Part shown: positions 1-7,372 of the stretch, piece by piece
How positions within the stretch are numbered: the first letter of the stretch is position 1
Layout: each line of letters opens with the position of its first letter
From: Terribacillus sp. DMT04
Lineage (GTDB): Bacteria > Bacillota > Bacilli > Bacillales > Amphibacillaceae
NCBI RefSeq assembly: GCF_019056395.1
Contig: NZ_CP077639.1
Coordinates: 3,288,001-3,352,000, forward strand
Length of the DNA stretch: 64,000 nucleotides
Direction: 5' to 3'
The notes under the pieces: generated by a model
What the model saw: only the letters and a program-made list of their open reading frames with translations
Told to the model about the DNA's origin: nothing
The model's database searches: none
Translations under genes and position numbers: made by a program

Positions 1-1358
1 ATATCGTTATATTGGATGTCCATATAAACAGAATCGGCTTCCTGGCCGGTTGCTTCTTTATAGTTTGCGAAATTATGATATTCCGCCTGTTTCCAAGTCC
101 AACTCACATCCAAGTTCTGTTCTTCTTCGTAAACGTTTCGCTTTAATTGTGTGTTTGTATTTGTCTGGAAGTCATTCGCAATAAACAACCCTGTCTTACT
201 TGCGGTAAAGACATTATGAGAAATTGTGTTATCTTGAATATCATGCTGCAGAAGAAGCTGACCGCCATATAAATCTTTCGTATCGTTTTGATAAAGAACA
301 TTGTACATAATAGAAGCATTCTTTGTACCGCCACGTTCCTCATCGTACCCGCCAATGGAAATGCCGGTATAATGGTTTTCATAAACCACGTTCTTCATTA
401 TCTTTATATTATCTGCATAGCGGCCTTTATGCTCGGACGTCGCTTCAATGCCTATATCATTATGAAACACTCTATTACGTTGGACCGTGACATTCTGAGC
501 GCCGTCAATATAAATGCCACCTGCAGAATAATCTTCGCCATATGCTGGGTTTCCGTACGAAGAATTATTATGGACTGTGTTGTTCTCGACTGTTCCATTT
601 CGTACGTAATCGGCTCCCGGATCCTCTGCTACACCTTCATAACCAATTAAATCAATGCCTATATTATTGTTATTTCGGACTCTGTTTCCTGATACAGTGA
701 AGCCATCAATATTGCCGTTTAAGACGACTGCCTCGCTGGCACCAAGCGTCAATTCTTCTACAACATTGTCCATAATCTGAATTTGTTTCATTTCTCCAGT
801 TCCATACACCGCAATACCATGTGCGTTTCCTTCATCTGAAGTAGTTTCTATATGCTGGATATAGTTCTGGATAATCGTGATCTGACTGCTGCTTCCTGTC
901 ACATAAATACCCATCACAGCCAAATCAGAAGCATTTGTCTTCAAATCTTGAATGGTTAATCCTTGAATTGTTATATAACTCTGACTGTCTATATGTAGTA
1001 ATGCTGTATCTTCTTCTGGCTCCAAATCACGACCGCTTATAATGACTTTTTCATTATCGTAGTTACGAATGATCAACGGATTAGCTTTCTTACCACTATG
1101 GTTAACCTCAACACTGCCAAAATAAGTACCACCTCGTATATAGATGGTGGTTCCAGCTTGGGCTTGGTCAACTGCCGCTTGAATTGTACGCAGTGGATCC
1201 TCTTTTGTCCCATCGTTCTCATCGTCACCGTCTGTTGCGACGAATAGCTGTTTTGAAATGGTCACTGCTGCCACTTCTTTCTCGTTGTTTACTGTAATTG
1301 CATAGATAACTGCACCGATTAAGCAGAGTACTATCGCAATCAGGATGGATAATCTCAT
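1..1358 (-). CDS. Right-handed parallel beta-helix repeat protein (C-terminus beyond window)
   Basis: About 452 codons are open from the ATG at 1358 to the left window edge, so the gene is partial. Residues 2-20 form one hydrophobic segment (signal anchor or signal peptide). Around residues 40-75 there is the typical opening of secreted beta-helix proteins: ATDGDDENDGT followed by PLRTIQAAVDQAQ and TIYIRGG. The rest is a run of short repeats rich in N, I, V and G, such as IYVTGSSSQITIIQN, VSGNRVRNNNNIGIDLIG and VQRNRVFHNDIGIEA, each fitting one coil of a pectate-lyase/NosD-like helix. Such proteins bind or cleave polysaccharides outside the cell, but I see no catalytic signature that fixes the substrate. 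A weak AGAAGAGAG lies before the start. The fold is well supported; the enzyme activity is unknown. Confidence 0.85.
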   Translation of the reverse strand, partial: MRLSILIAIVLCLIGAVIYAITVNNEKEVAAVTISKQLFVATDGDDENDGTKEDPLRTIQAAVDQAQAGTTIYIRGGTYFGSVEVNHSGKKANPLIIRNYDNEKVIISGRDLEPEEDTALLHIDSQSYITIQGLTIQDLKTNASDLAVMGIYVTGSSSQITIIQNYIQHIETTSDEGNAHGIAVYGTGEMKQIQIMDNVVEELTLGASEAVVLNGNIDGFTVSGNRVRNNNNIGIDLIGYEGVAEDPGADYVRNGTVENNTVHNNSSYGNPAYGEDYSAGGIYIDGAQNVTVQRNRVFHNDIGIEATSEHKGRYADNIKIMKNVVYENHYTGISIGGYDEERGGTKNASIMYNVLYQNDTKDLYGGQLLLQHDIQDNTISHNVFTASKTGLFIANDFQTNTNTQLKRNVYEEEQNLDVSWTWKQAEYHNFANYKEATGQEADSVYMDIQYND

Positions 1359-1470
1359 TTGCTGACTCTCTTCTATACGTAAATTTGCCAATCAGGCCAC
1401 TGCTAGTATGATACAGTTGATACAGCTGTTTGTATAGAAGAAATCCGTATTCTTCACAATATCTTCATTG

Positions 1471-1866
1471 TCATAAAAATCGCTCTTTTAGCGCAGGAGA
1501 TGGCAGCATGCATTCATTTTGCCGACCGAACCAGCGATAACGATTTTTGGCTACATAACGATACAATGTATTTCTAACAGGACGTGGAATAATCCATGCT
1601 GCGGCTGCTAGCTTCCACACTCCATCTAAGTTTCTGGCTATCCGAACTACAGCGCTCGATTCGGTATACACCTTTCCCTCCTCAACAAGTAAGATACTAT
1701 CCACGTCATCCGGCAGGTGATGTTCACCAGCCAGCGCCACGCCAAAATCGCTTTGCAGAGATGCAAATTTAAAGTAAGCTCTTTGATCGTGTTTAATGAT
1801 AAATTGAACACTAGTATTACAAAGGTTGCACACCCCATCAAAGAGAATGATTGCTTTGCTGTTCAT
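1471..1866 (-). CDS. DCC-family (DUF393, YuxK-like) thiol-disulfide oxidoreductase-like protein
   Basis: This 131-residue protein opens with ILFDGVCNLCN, the DGxCxLC signature that names the DCC family. A hydrophobic middle and the ending PSPALKERFL complete a normal-length member. Family members are small predicted thioredoxin-fold proteins with a CxxC pair (here CNLC near residue 14), usually annotated as thiol-disulfide oxidoreductases, with little biochemical proof. An AGGAGGT ribosome binding site lies a few bases before the ATG at 1866. It is a single gene on the minus strand, downstream of the 47-residue small ORF and upstream of the beta-helix gene. No obvious partner is adjacent. Confidence 0.85.
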   Translation of the reverse strand: MNSKAIILFDGVCNLCNTSVQFIIKHDQRAYFKFASLQSDFGVALAGEHHLPDDVDSILLVEEGKVYTESSAVVRIARNLDGVWKLAAAAWIIPRPVRNTLYRYVAKNRYRWFGRQNECMLPSPALKERFL

Positions 1867-1987
1867 GTTATACCTCCTGCTTATTTAGCAGCTTGCTTGT
1901 GATAATTCAGCTAACAAGCTTAATCCCTCTTCCTTTCTATATACCCTTATTTATCGTCTTTGAAAATTGTAAATTAAATGCAAATTA

Positions 1988-2014
1988 ACTGCAGGGCAGC
2001 TAGCCCCGCAGTTT
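1988..2014 (-). terminator. Weak hairpin after the small minus-strand ORF
   Basis: The minus-strand hairpin AACTGCGGGG / CCCTGCAGTT has one mismatch and is followed by T-rich AATTTGCATTTAATTT. It sits just past the stop of the ORF at 2019-2162 and lends some support to that ORF being transcribed. The U-tract is poor. Confidence 0.4.
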
Positions 2015-2018
2015 ATAC

Positions 2019-2162
2019 CTAGAAGAATAGTTGAAACAGTTTCACCGTTTTATGAGCAGCATCGAGTATCTGGTTGCATGCAGCAGGTATGATCGTGATG
2101 AGAGCTAGAAGAAGAGCCATATTATCATTTGGCTGTTTCGGGTTGTGGGGGTGTTCTTTCAT
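2019..2162 (-). CDS. Small hydrophobic protein of unknown function (47 aa)
   Basis: The reading frame starts at ATG 2162 behind GGGAGG (10 bases upstream) and encodes a hydrophilic N-terminus (MKEHPHNPKQPND), a single hydrophobic stretch (MALLLALITIIPAACNQIL) and a short cationic tail. An in-frame ATG lies further upstream at 2219 but has no ribosome binding site, so I chose the internal start. The size and shape suit a single-pass membrane peptide. It is divergent from the LCP gene across the palindromic operator at 2272-2294. I do not recognise the family, and a chance ORF cannot be excluded. Confidence 0.45.
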   Translation of the reverse strand: MKEHPHNPKQPNDNMALLLALITIIPAACNQILDAAHKTVKLFQLFF

Positions 2163-2271
2163 GGCAGACAATCCTCCCTTCGAAATTGCATCGGCAGGTC
2201 TGTTGCATGGAAGCAGCATGAGTTAAGAGTAGGATAAAGTTAGTATCCCTCATACGTCATTCCTTATTCAC

Positions 2272-2304
2272 GTTGTTGACAAATCGTCAACAACAGCGTA
2301 CCTT
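2272..2304 (+). promoter_or_regulatory. Promoter with perfect 9-5-9 palindrome in front of the LCP gene
   Basis: GTTGTTGAC-AAATC-GTCAACAAC is a perfect inverted repeat (2272-2294). It contains a -35 box TTGACA (2276-2281); 17 bases later is TACCTT as a weak -10. Nearly the same block (TTGACAANTNGTCAACAAC) recurs at 3981-3999 before the XRE-DUF1232 regulator with identical spacing to its -10. That makes a shared operator likely. Confidence 0.65.
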
Positions 2305-2327
2305 TTAATGGTTAGGGGGATAATCTA

Positions 2328-3260
2328 ATGGAAAAACAACGTCATACAAGACGCAATAAAAAACGACGAATAGGCAGGTACATCTTTCTCTTACTCCTTG
2401 TCTGTCTAATTGGTGCGGGTTCCTTTCTTTTTCTTACCGCGAAAGATGTAAAACAAACAGTTCACGATATCCAAAAGAAATCAGCAGCTATTGATGAAGG
2501 GATTACTTCCGAGAAGGTTAAGAAAAAAGAAAGGATTAATATTCTTTTGCTTGGTATTGACGAACGGGAATTTGATTCAGGGCGTTCTGATGCTTTACTG
2601 CTGATGTCTTTGAATCCCGCTGATGAATCTATGGATTTAATTAGTATTCCACGTGATACAAGGACAGAAATTATTGGCCACGGCACAGTTGATAAAATCA
2701 ATCATGCCTATGCTTTTGGCGGTGTTGACATGTCGTTGCAAACCGTAGAAAATCTACTGGATATAGATGTTGATTATTTTGCAGAAATTAATATGCAAGG
2801 ACTCGCTGACTTAGTGGATGCTGTCGGTGGCGTGACAGTAGAGAACAACCTTGATTGGTACGATGAAGGTTTCTACAAGAAAGGCTACCATTTTAAAGAG
2901 GGGAAAATAAGTCTGGATGGACAGCAAGCCTTGGGATACACAAGGATGCGTCACTTAGATCCAAACGGTGATTTTGGAAGGAACGCCAGACAGCGTCAAG
3001 TAATAGAAGCTGTTATAAATAAAGGGGCTAACATTAAATCTATCAATAAACTAGACGACATACTGAACGTATTGGGGAAAAACGTACAGACAAATATAAA
3101 TCTCGCTTCTATGCGCCATCTTCTTACGGATTACCGCAATGTTCTTAACTCTGTCCAAGAGCACGAGATGAGTGGACAGGGTACTAAAATCGACGGTATT
3201 TACTACTTAGTGGTGCCAGAGGATGAGATAACTAAAATACACAACAGTATAAGTGATTGA
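2328..3260 (+). CDS. LytR-CpsA-Psr (LCP) family protein, wall polymer ligase
   Basis: The protein has 310 residues: a basic cytoplasmic N-terminus (residues 1-17, RHTRRNKKRR), one transmembrane helix (about 19-39) and an extracellular LCP domain. Diagnostic parts are NILLLGIDERE, SDALLLMSLNP, DLISIPRDTR and the later NARQRQVIEAV segment with conserved arginines that bind the polyprenyl-pyrophosphate substrate in this family. LCP enzymes attach teichoic acids or other glycopolymers to peptidoglycan; B. subtilis TagT/U/V are the reference. The length is normal. The ribosome binding site is TTAGGGGGA before ATG 2328. It is monocistronic, ending at a hairpin (3261). Control by the palindrome at 2272-2294 is inferred. 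The exact polymer cannot be told from the sequence. Confidence 0.92.
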   Translation: MEKQRHTRRNKKRRIGRYIFLLLLVCLIGAGSFLFLTAKDVKQTVHDIQKKSAAIDEGITSEKVKKKERINILLLGIDEREFDSGRSDALLLMSLNPADESMDLISIPRDTRTEIIGHGTVDKINHAYAFGGVDMSLQTVENLLDIDVDYFAEINMQGLADLVDAVGGVTVENNLDWYDEGFYKKGYHFKEGKISLDGQQALGYTRMRHLDPNGDFGRNARQRQVIEAVINKGANIKSINKLDDILNVLGKNVQTNINLASMRHLLTDYRNVLNSVQEHEMSGQGTKIDGIYYLVVPEDEITKIHNSISD

Positions 3261-3288
3261 GAAGAAGATCCGATGGAATCTTCTTCTT
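3261..3288. terminator. Convergent terminator between the LCP and DUF1275 genes
   Basis: GAAGAAGAT and ATCTTCTTC pair around an 8-base loop, with T-rich sequence on the plus side and A-rich sequence on the other. It lies directly between two converging stop codons, so it can serve both genes. Confidence 0.75.
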
Positions 3289-3290
3289 TA

Positions 3291-3941
3291 TCATGCATGG
3301 ATAGCTTTCTTTTGGAACAGAAGTACAAGTACGAGTAAACCTACAGCTATCCAAACGGTCAATAGACCAACAAATCTTTCGCTTATGCTGCCTATTGCTG
3401 CACCACCTAAGTAAAGGAGAATAGCAGATCCTCTAAGATATGTATCAACCGACAGCCCTCGAATGTTGTTTTCCTTCGTTTTCATCACACCTTCTACAAA
3501 AGCTGCCAGCGTGCTTGTCAACACGGTTGAAGATAGACCCGCAATATTAAGATTCCTGCCCGCTACTGTTTGTAACCCCATCGCCGAACTAAGTACCACT
3601 AGAATTGCAGATGACAACCCTCCATTGACTGGAAGCAGCACTACTGTTATAGCAACAAGTAAGAAAAGCACGAATTCTCCGTACAAGATACTGACTAGTT
3701 TTCCTGTCTTTCTTTGTACGAATACAGCAGCTGCAATTCCGATGACAAAGCCTGCTAATGAAAAGGCTGCATTACTCAAAACAGCCTGCCTTCCATCACC
3801 GATTCCAATTCCTAACAAGACAATGTTTCCTGTCATGTTGGCTGTAAATACATGAGATAATCCTATATAACCTACTACATCAACCACCCCAGACACAGCA
3901 CATAAAAGCAAGATGACGGTAAGGTTCCATCTATTCTGCAT
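3291..3941 (-). CDS. YoaK/DUF1275 family membrane protein
   Basis: The protein has 216 residues with six or so hydrophobic segments and the family hallmarks: VSGVVDVVGYIGLSHVFTANMTGN near the N-terminus (residues about 17-40) and GLQTVAGRNLNIAGLSSTVLT in the middle. DUF1275 proteins are integral membrane proteins of unknown function, common in soil bacteria. The start ATG 3941 follows AAAGGAGGGAAAGG. It is divergent from the XRE-DUF1232 regulator. The palindrome at 3981-3995 between them carries a TTGACA on each strand, so the regulator could control both genes (inference). Confidence 0.88.
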   Translation of the reverse strand: MQNRWNLTVILLLCAVSGVVDVVGYIGLSHVFTANMTGNIVLLGIGIGDGRQAVLSNAAFSLAGFVIGIAAAVFVQRKTGKLVSILYGEFVLFLLVAITVVLLPVNGGLSSAILVVLSSAMGLQTVAGRNLNIAGLSSTVLTSTLAAFVEGVMKTKENNIRGLSVDTYLRGSAILLYLGGAAIGSISERFVGLLTVWIAVGLLVLVLLFQKKAIHA

Positions 3942-3980
3942 ATCCTTTCCCTCCTTTCTTATCCCTTTCTACCGCATCTA

Positions 3981-4009
3981 TTGACAAGTTGTCAACAACC
4001 TTGTACGGT
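3981..4009 (+). promoter_or_regulatory. Second copy of the palindromic operator, at the regulator's own promoter
   Basis: TTGACAA-G-TTGTCAA is a palindrome that contains a -35 hexamer on both strands; TACGGT follows 17 bases after the plus-strand one. The block TTGACAAGTTGTCAACAAC matches the LCP promoter copy at 17 of 19 positions. The location, between DUF1275 and the XRE-DUF1232 gene, suggests autoregulation of the latter. Confidence 0.65.
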
Positions 4010-4045
4010 TAAGAAATAAAATTCAAAAGAGGAGTTGTCGTCAAC

Positions 4046-4642
4046 ATGGACAATAAGATAGGAAACGTTCTGCGTGAATTGATACGGGAAAAAAATCTAT
4101 CTATCCGTGAAGTAAGCAGACGAACTGACATTGATGCAGCGATCATTTCCAAGATATTGCATGGGAAAAGAAACGTAACGGTTAATCATCTTAAAAAATT
4201 CAGTGACGTTTTGAACAGCTCTCACGAAGAACTGATGCGCATAGCGGGTTTTCTTGATCAATCAGAACCGTTGCAGACAGAGCAGCATTTAGAAGCATTG
4301 TGCAAACAAGCAGATCCTTCCTTTACCAGAGAAAGAGTGACACATCAATTGGCTGCTTATGAGGATATTGCATTAACCGAAGGCGGAAAACAAATTATTG
4401 AAAATAAGTTTGATGATAAACTCCAGTCCGTGGGGAGCGCTGGTAAACTAGTAAATGATCTCAAGCAAATGTTTTATAAATATCAGGCTGGTATTGGAAC
4501 AAAACGGGAAATCGTCATTCTTGGTGCAGCGTTACTTTATTTCATCAACCCAATCGATGTGCTCCCAGATTATATATTCCCATTTGGCTACCTTGACGAT
4601 ACAATTGTCGTCCAAACCGCAATGGTTAATAGCACTAAATAA
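4046..4642 (+). CDS. XRE-type HTH regulator fused to a DUF1232 (YkvA-like) domain
   Basis: The protein has 198 residues in two parts. Residues 1-65 are a Cro/CI-type helix-turn-helix (IREVSRRTDIDAAIISKILHG, then LKKFSDVLNSS). Residues about 140-190 match DUF1232, with the diagnostic YFINPIDVLPDYI and FGYLDDT. DUF1232 domains are short, membrane-associated hairpins of unknown role, so this looks like a regulator that may sense something at the membrane (inference). GAGGAG precedes ATG 4046. Two near-identical palindromes, one at its own promoter and one before the LCP gene, are the obvious candidate binding sites and would link it to cell-envelope control. A decayed DedA membrane gene follows directly. 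Confidence 0.85.
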   Translation: MDNKIGNVLRELIREKNLSIREVSRRTDIDAAIISKILHGKRNVTVNHLKKFSDVLNSSHEELMRIAGFLDQSEPLQTEQHLEALCKQADPSFTRERVTHQLAAYEDIALTEGGKQIIENKFDDKLQSVGSAGKLVNDLKQMFYKYQAGIGTKREIVILGAALLYFINPIDVLPDYIFPFGYLDDTIVVQTAMVNSTK

Positions 4643-4671
4643 CAAGAGGAGATACTTAATTAGAATCCTGG

Positions 4672-4886
4672 ATGAATGAATTAATAACTGCCTTGGCTAC
4701 CCAGCCATTACACTCTTAATAATGATAGAAATTATAATTCCGCCGCTGCCTTCTGAGGTAACCCTTCTATTTGGAGGCTTTCTTGCAGCTACCACGAATC
4801 TAAATCTAATCCTTGTCATACTAACTTCTACATTAGGAGCATTTATAAGCTCTGCTATTTTTTTATTGGGTTTGGACGTTATTTGA
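4672..4886 (+). pseudogene. Remnant of a DedA-family (SNARE-associated/VTT) membrane protein gene
   Basis: A GAGGAG site precedes ATG 4672, which opens MNELITALATQPLHS and then hits three stops. In another frame, from 4722, the sequence reads MIEIIIPPLPSEVTLLFGGFLA, then LNLILVILTSTLGAFISSAIFLLG, and stops at 4886. The PPLPSEV...GFLA core followed by a second hydrophobic stretch with LGA is the classic DedA N-terminal domain, here split by a frameshift and lacking the C-terminal two thirds. DedA proteins are lipid/undecaprenyl-phosphate-related flippases (UptA being one), so this site once fitted the envelope theme of its neighbours. I see no intact version in the window. Confidence 0.65.
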
Positions 4887-4936
4887 TATAGACAAGCTCT
4901 CAAACTTATAAAAGCACTAATTTGACCTGAGATTCG

Positions 4937-5680
4937 TTATCTCCGGTCAAACCCACCTTCTGAATGAAGCTCCTGTCCTGTTACCCAGTAGCCATTGTCT
5001 CCTACGAGAAAGCATATTAACCTTGCCGCATCATCAGGTTCCCCAATTCTTCCCATTGGAAAGCTTGGCAGCAATGCTTGCCGTATGTCATCTGTCATCC
5101 ATGTACTGTCTGTCGGCCCTGGATTCACTGCATTCACGTTGATACCTATAGAAGCCAAGTTAGCTGCTAAAGATTGGCTAAATGCAGTGATGGCCCCTTT
5201 TGTAGCGATGTAGGCCAGTTCTCCCGGCATTGGTCCTTTACTTTGTCCTGAAGTAAGATTCACGATACTTCCCCAGCTGGCGGGTTTCTCCTGCTCAAAC
5301 AATCGTGCAAAACCTGTACAAAGGAGGAAAACACTGCGCATATTTACTGCGTAATGCCTATCCAGCTGCCTCTCATCCAATTCTTGATACGTACCGTTTT
5401 CCGAAAATGCCGCGCAATTAACCAATACCGACGGGATGCCAAGTCGCTGTACTTCCTCCAGAATATAGGTAGCTGCCCCAGATTCCTCTAAATCTACTTC
5501 GAGGCCTTCACATCTGACACCACAAGCATGCATCTCACTGACAAAATGATCTGGCCACGTTTCACCTGCTTGCCAATATGTAAAAAAGATATCCATTCCT
5601 TGTTCAGCCAATCGGCGGCACACAGCAGTTCCAATGGAGCGTGGATAGGAAACACCCGTTACAATTGCTAACTTTCTCAT
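4937..5680 (-). CDS. SDR-family NAD(P)-dependent oxidoreductase
   Basis: The 247-residue classical short-chain dehydrogenase has the cofactor loop TGVSYPRSIG (residues about 8-17), NCAAF in place of the usual NNAG, the catalytic serine in VNLTSGQSKG, and the active-site YIATK (Y-x3-K). The C-terminus NPGPTDSTWM...VTGQELHSEGG is typical. The TGxxxxxSIG loop resembles the subset with 3-oxoacyl-ACP-reductase or sugar-dehydrogenase annotations, but the substrate cannot be set. The ribosome binding site AAGGGAGG lies before ATG 5680. It is a stand-alone gene, divergent from the small membrane gene at 5758. Confidence 0.88.
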   Translation of the reverse strand: MRKLAIVTGVSYPRSIGTAVCRRLAEQGMDIFFTYWQAGETWPDHFVSEMHACGVRCEGLEVDLEESGAATYILEEVQRLGIPSVLVNCAAFSENGTYQELDERQLDRHYAVNMRSVFLLCTGFARLFEQEKPASWGSIVNLTSGQSKGPMPGELAYIATKGAITAFSQSLAANLASIGINVNAVNPGPTDSTWMTDDIRQALLPSFPMGRIGEPDDAARLICFLVGDNGYWVTGQELHSEGGFDRR

Positions 5681-5757
5681 GGAAGAACCTCCCTTTTCAT
5701 CTACTATTCATATTATTCGTGTACAATGGAAGTAAATCCTTTGAAAGGTGACCACTC

Positions 5758-6090
5758 TTGAAAAAACACCTTATCTTTCCTTCTGTTAGTATCTTCGTCA
5801 TACTTGCTGTCTTTGGATGGTTGCTTTACAAAGCATTCACTGACATGTCCTTCTCTGGAAGTGACACCACGATGCTCCTTGTTATTCCATGCTTTATTAT
5901 TACATGGCGCTCGAAAGAACAAGCAGCTTTTTCACTTTATGGTGCTTTTCTTCTTGTAACAGCCATATGTACGGCATTAGAGAGTTTCCAGACTGAGCAG
6001 CCTAGCATTTACCTCCTTATCACCCTTCTTGTCGGGACGCTTTTACTTCCAATTCAAATCCTTATTACGACAGCAAAAAAGCAGAAGTAG
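5758..6090 (+). CDS. Small integral membrane protein of unknown function (110 aa)
   Basis: A TTG start at 5758 follows AAAGGTG. The 110-residue product is mostly hydrophobic, with about four predicted membrane segments (residues 6-25, 38-50, 58-75, 86-104) and a basic end (KKQK). There are no conserved motifs that I recognise. It stands alone between the divergent SDR gene and the converging siderophore-binding-protein gene. A TACAAT -10-like box lies at about 5722. Confidence 0.65.
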   Translation: MKKHLIFPSVSIFVILAVFGWLLYKAFTDMSFSGSDTTMLLVIPCFIITWRSKEQAAFSLYGAFLLVTAICTALESFQTEQPSIYLLITLLVGTLLLPIQILITTAKKQK

Positions 6091-6246
6091 CCCTCCTGTT
6101 TTTTTACTCTGCTTTATCTTTCATTCGCCAAACGACATGTTGAAGCCTAAAACTTTGCATACTGCCTTATTATTCGACATGCAACAACAGCTTTTCTTCT
6201 TCAACCTTTACCTGTTCCTCGTGAAACACTTCTCACAATACAAAAA

Positions 6247-6279
6247 ACTTCTCCCCCATTTTTCATAGGGGAGAAGCTT
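6247..6279. terminator. Strong terminator after the siderophore-binding-protein gene
   Basis: ACTTCTCCCC pairs with GGGGAGAAG. The minus strand continues into TTTTTTG, so it ends the 6284-7264 transcript. The plus side has CTTTTCTTT and may also stop the 5758 transcript. Confidence 0.85.
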
Positions 6280-6283
6280 TTCT

Positions 6284-7264
6284 TTACTTCACTAAGCTTT
6301 CAACTGCATCGTCTACAATTTGTTCGTTTGCAATTGGGCCTGTATACAGCCAGCTTGTGTCTTTATCGTATTTGTAAACATTGCCTTCTTTGATAGCTGG
6401 TACATTCGCAAGCAGTGGATCTTCTAGTATTTCAGACCCATCGCCTTCATCACTATTGATTAAGAAGAGGTGATCCACATCCATTGTTGCTAGTTGTTCT
6501 AGGGAAACTGGATTCCAGTTTGCTGCTGCGCCTTCGGAGATTTCTTTCACGCCTTCTGGAACCGCGATACCTAAATCACCATAAAGCACTGCACCGCTGG
6601 ATAGGTTTTCATTTACGATATAAAGCTTTCCGCCAACAAGCCAGACAGCTGCTGCTGATTCGTCTCCGATAGCTTGCTGAATCTGCTCTTTTGCGTCAGC
6701 AGCTTTTGCATCATAGTCATCGAGTACTTGCTGCGCTTTATCTTCTTTGCCGAAGATTTCACCGACTGTTTGCAATTCTTTGCGCCAGTCTCCGTTTTCT
6801 TCCGTGCCCATTACATACGTTGGGGCAATCTTGTTATACTGCTCATATTTATCACCTTCTACCATGGATGCGGAATCCATGATAATTAAATCTGGCTTGT
6901 AACTAGCTACTGCTTCAAAAGGAAGCGTCGAATCAATTGTTGGTACGTCTTTTAAACTGTCCTGCAAGTATCCTTGCGGGGAACCGTTATTTACAGACCA
7001 TTGTGCTGCTGGAGTTATATCAAGTGCGACAAGATTGTCCTCCAAATATGAAGCAATTACGTTTTCCGGGTTAGCTGGAATTTCTACTTCGTTACCCAGT
7101 GCATCGGTCAACGTACGTGCTCCATTACTCTCTGCATTATCAGAAGCATTATTTTCAGCTTTATCACTTGAATCGTTGCTGCCGCAACCTGTTATAATAA
7201 ACACAACACTGGCGAAGATAGCCAGAAGTAAAGACATACTCTTTCTCTTGAACAAGGTACTCAC
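6284..7264 (-). CDS. Iron-siderophore ABC transporter substrate-binding lipoprotein (YfiY-like)
   Basis: The 326-residue lipoprotein has a signal peptide with lipobox ITGC (Cys about 27), a Ser/Asn/Asp-rich linker, and a class III periplasmic-binding-protein fold: TLTDALGNEVEIPANPENVIA, YKPDLIIMDS, and the terminal helix region. It captures a ferric siderophore at the outer membrane face and hands it to the FecCD-type permeases encoded divergently. The arrangement (binding protein opposite two permeases, with no ATPase) and the lengths resemble B. subtilis yfiY/yfiZ-yfhA, which serves hydroxamate siderophores with the shared ATPase YusV; orthology is an inference. A Fur box at 7296-7310 lies over the divergent promoters. 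Confidence 0.9.
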   Translation of the reverse strand: MSTLFKRKSMSLLLAIFASVVFIITGCGSNDSSDKAENNASDNAESNGARTLTDALGNEVEIPANPENVIASYLEDNLVALDITPAAQWSVNNGSPQGYLQDSLKDVPTIDSTLPFEAVASYKPDLIIMDSASMVEGDKYEQYNKIAPTYVMGTEENGDWRKELQTVGEIFGKEDKAQQVLDDYDAKAADAKEQIQQAIGDESAAAVWLVGGKLYIVNENLSSGAVLYGDLGIAVPEGVKEISEGAAANWNPVSLEQLATMDVDHLFLINSDEGDGSEILEDPLLANVPAIKEGNVYKYDKDTSWLYTGPIANEQIVDDAVESLVK

Positions 7265-7295
7265 CTCTTATTTTTATGATATAATCTCCAATAAA

Positions 7296-7310
7296 TGATA
7301 ACAATTATCA
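7296..7310. promoter_or_regulatory. Fur box in the divergent siderophore-uptake promoter
   Basis: TGATAACAATTATCA matches the Bacillus 7-1-7 Fur consensus TGATAAT-N-ATTATCA except for one base, and a second overlapping half (ATTATCA) follows. It lies between the divergent binding protein and permease genes, predicting iron repression of both. Confidence 0.88.
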
Positions 7311-7372
7311 TTATCAATTACAAGTATATCTCTTATATTTGACATACATAGAGTAAAGAAAGCGGGTTAACG

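Noticed and set aside
4697-4903. A 68-codon frame on the minus strand
   Set aside because: It runs opposite to the DedA remnant, has no ribosome binding site and no family look.
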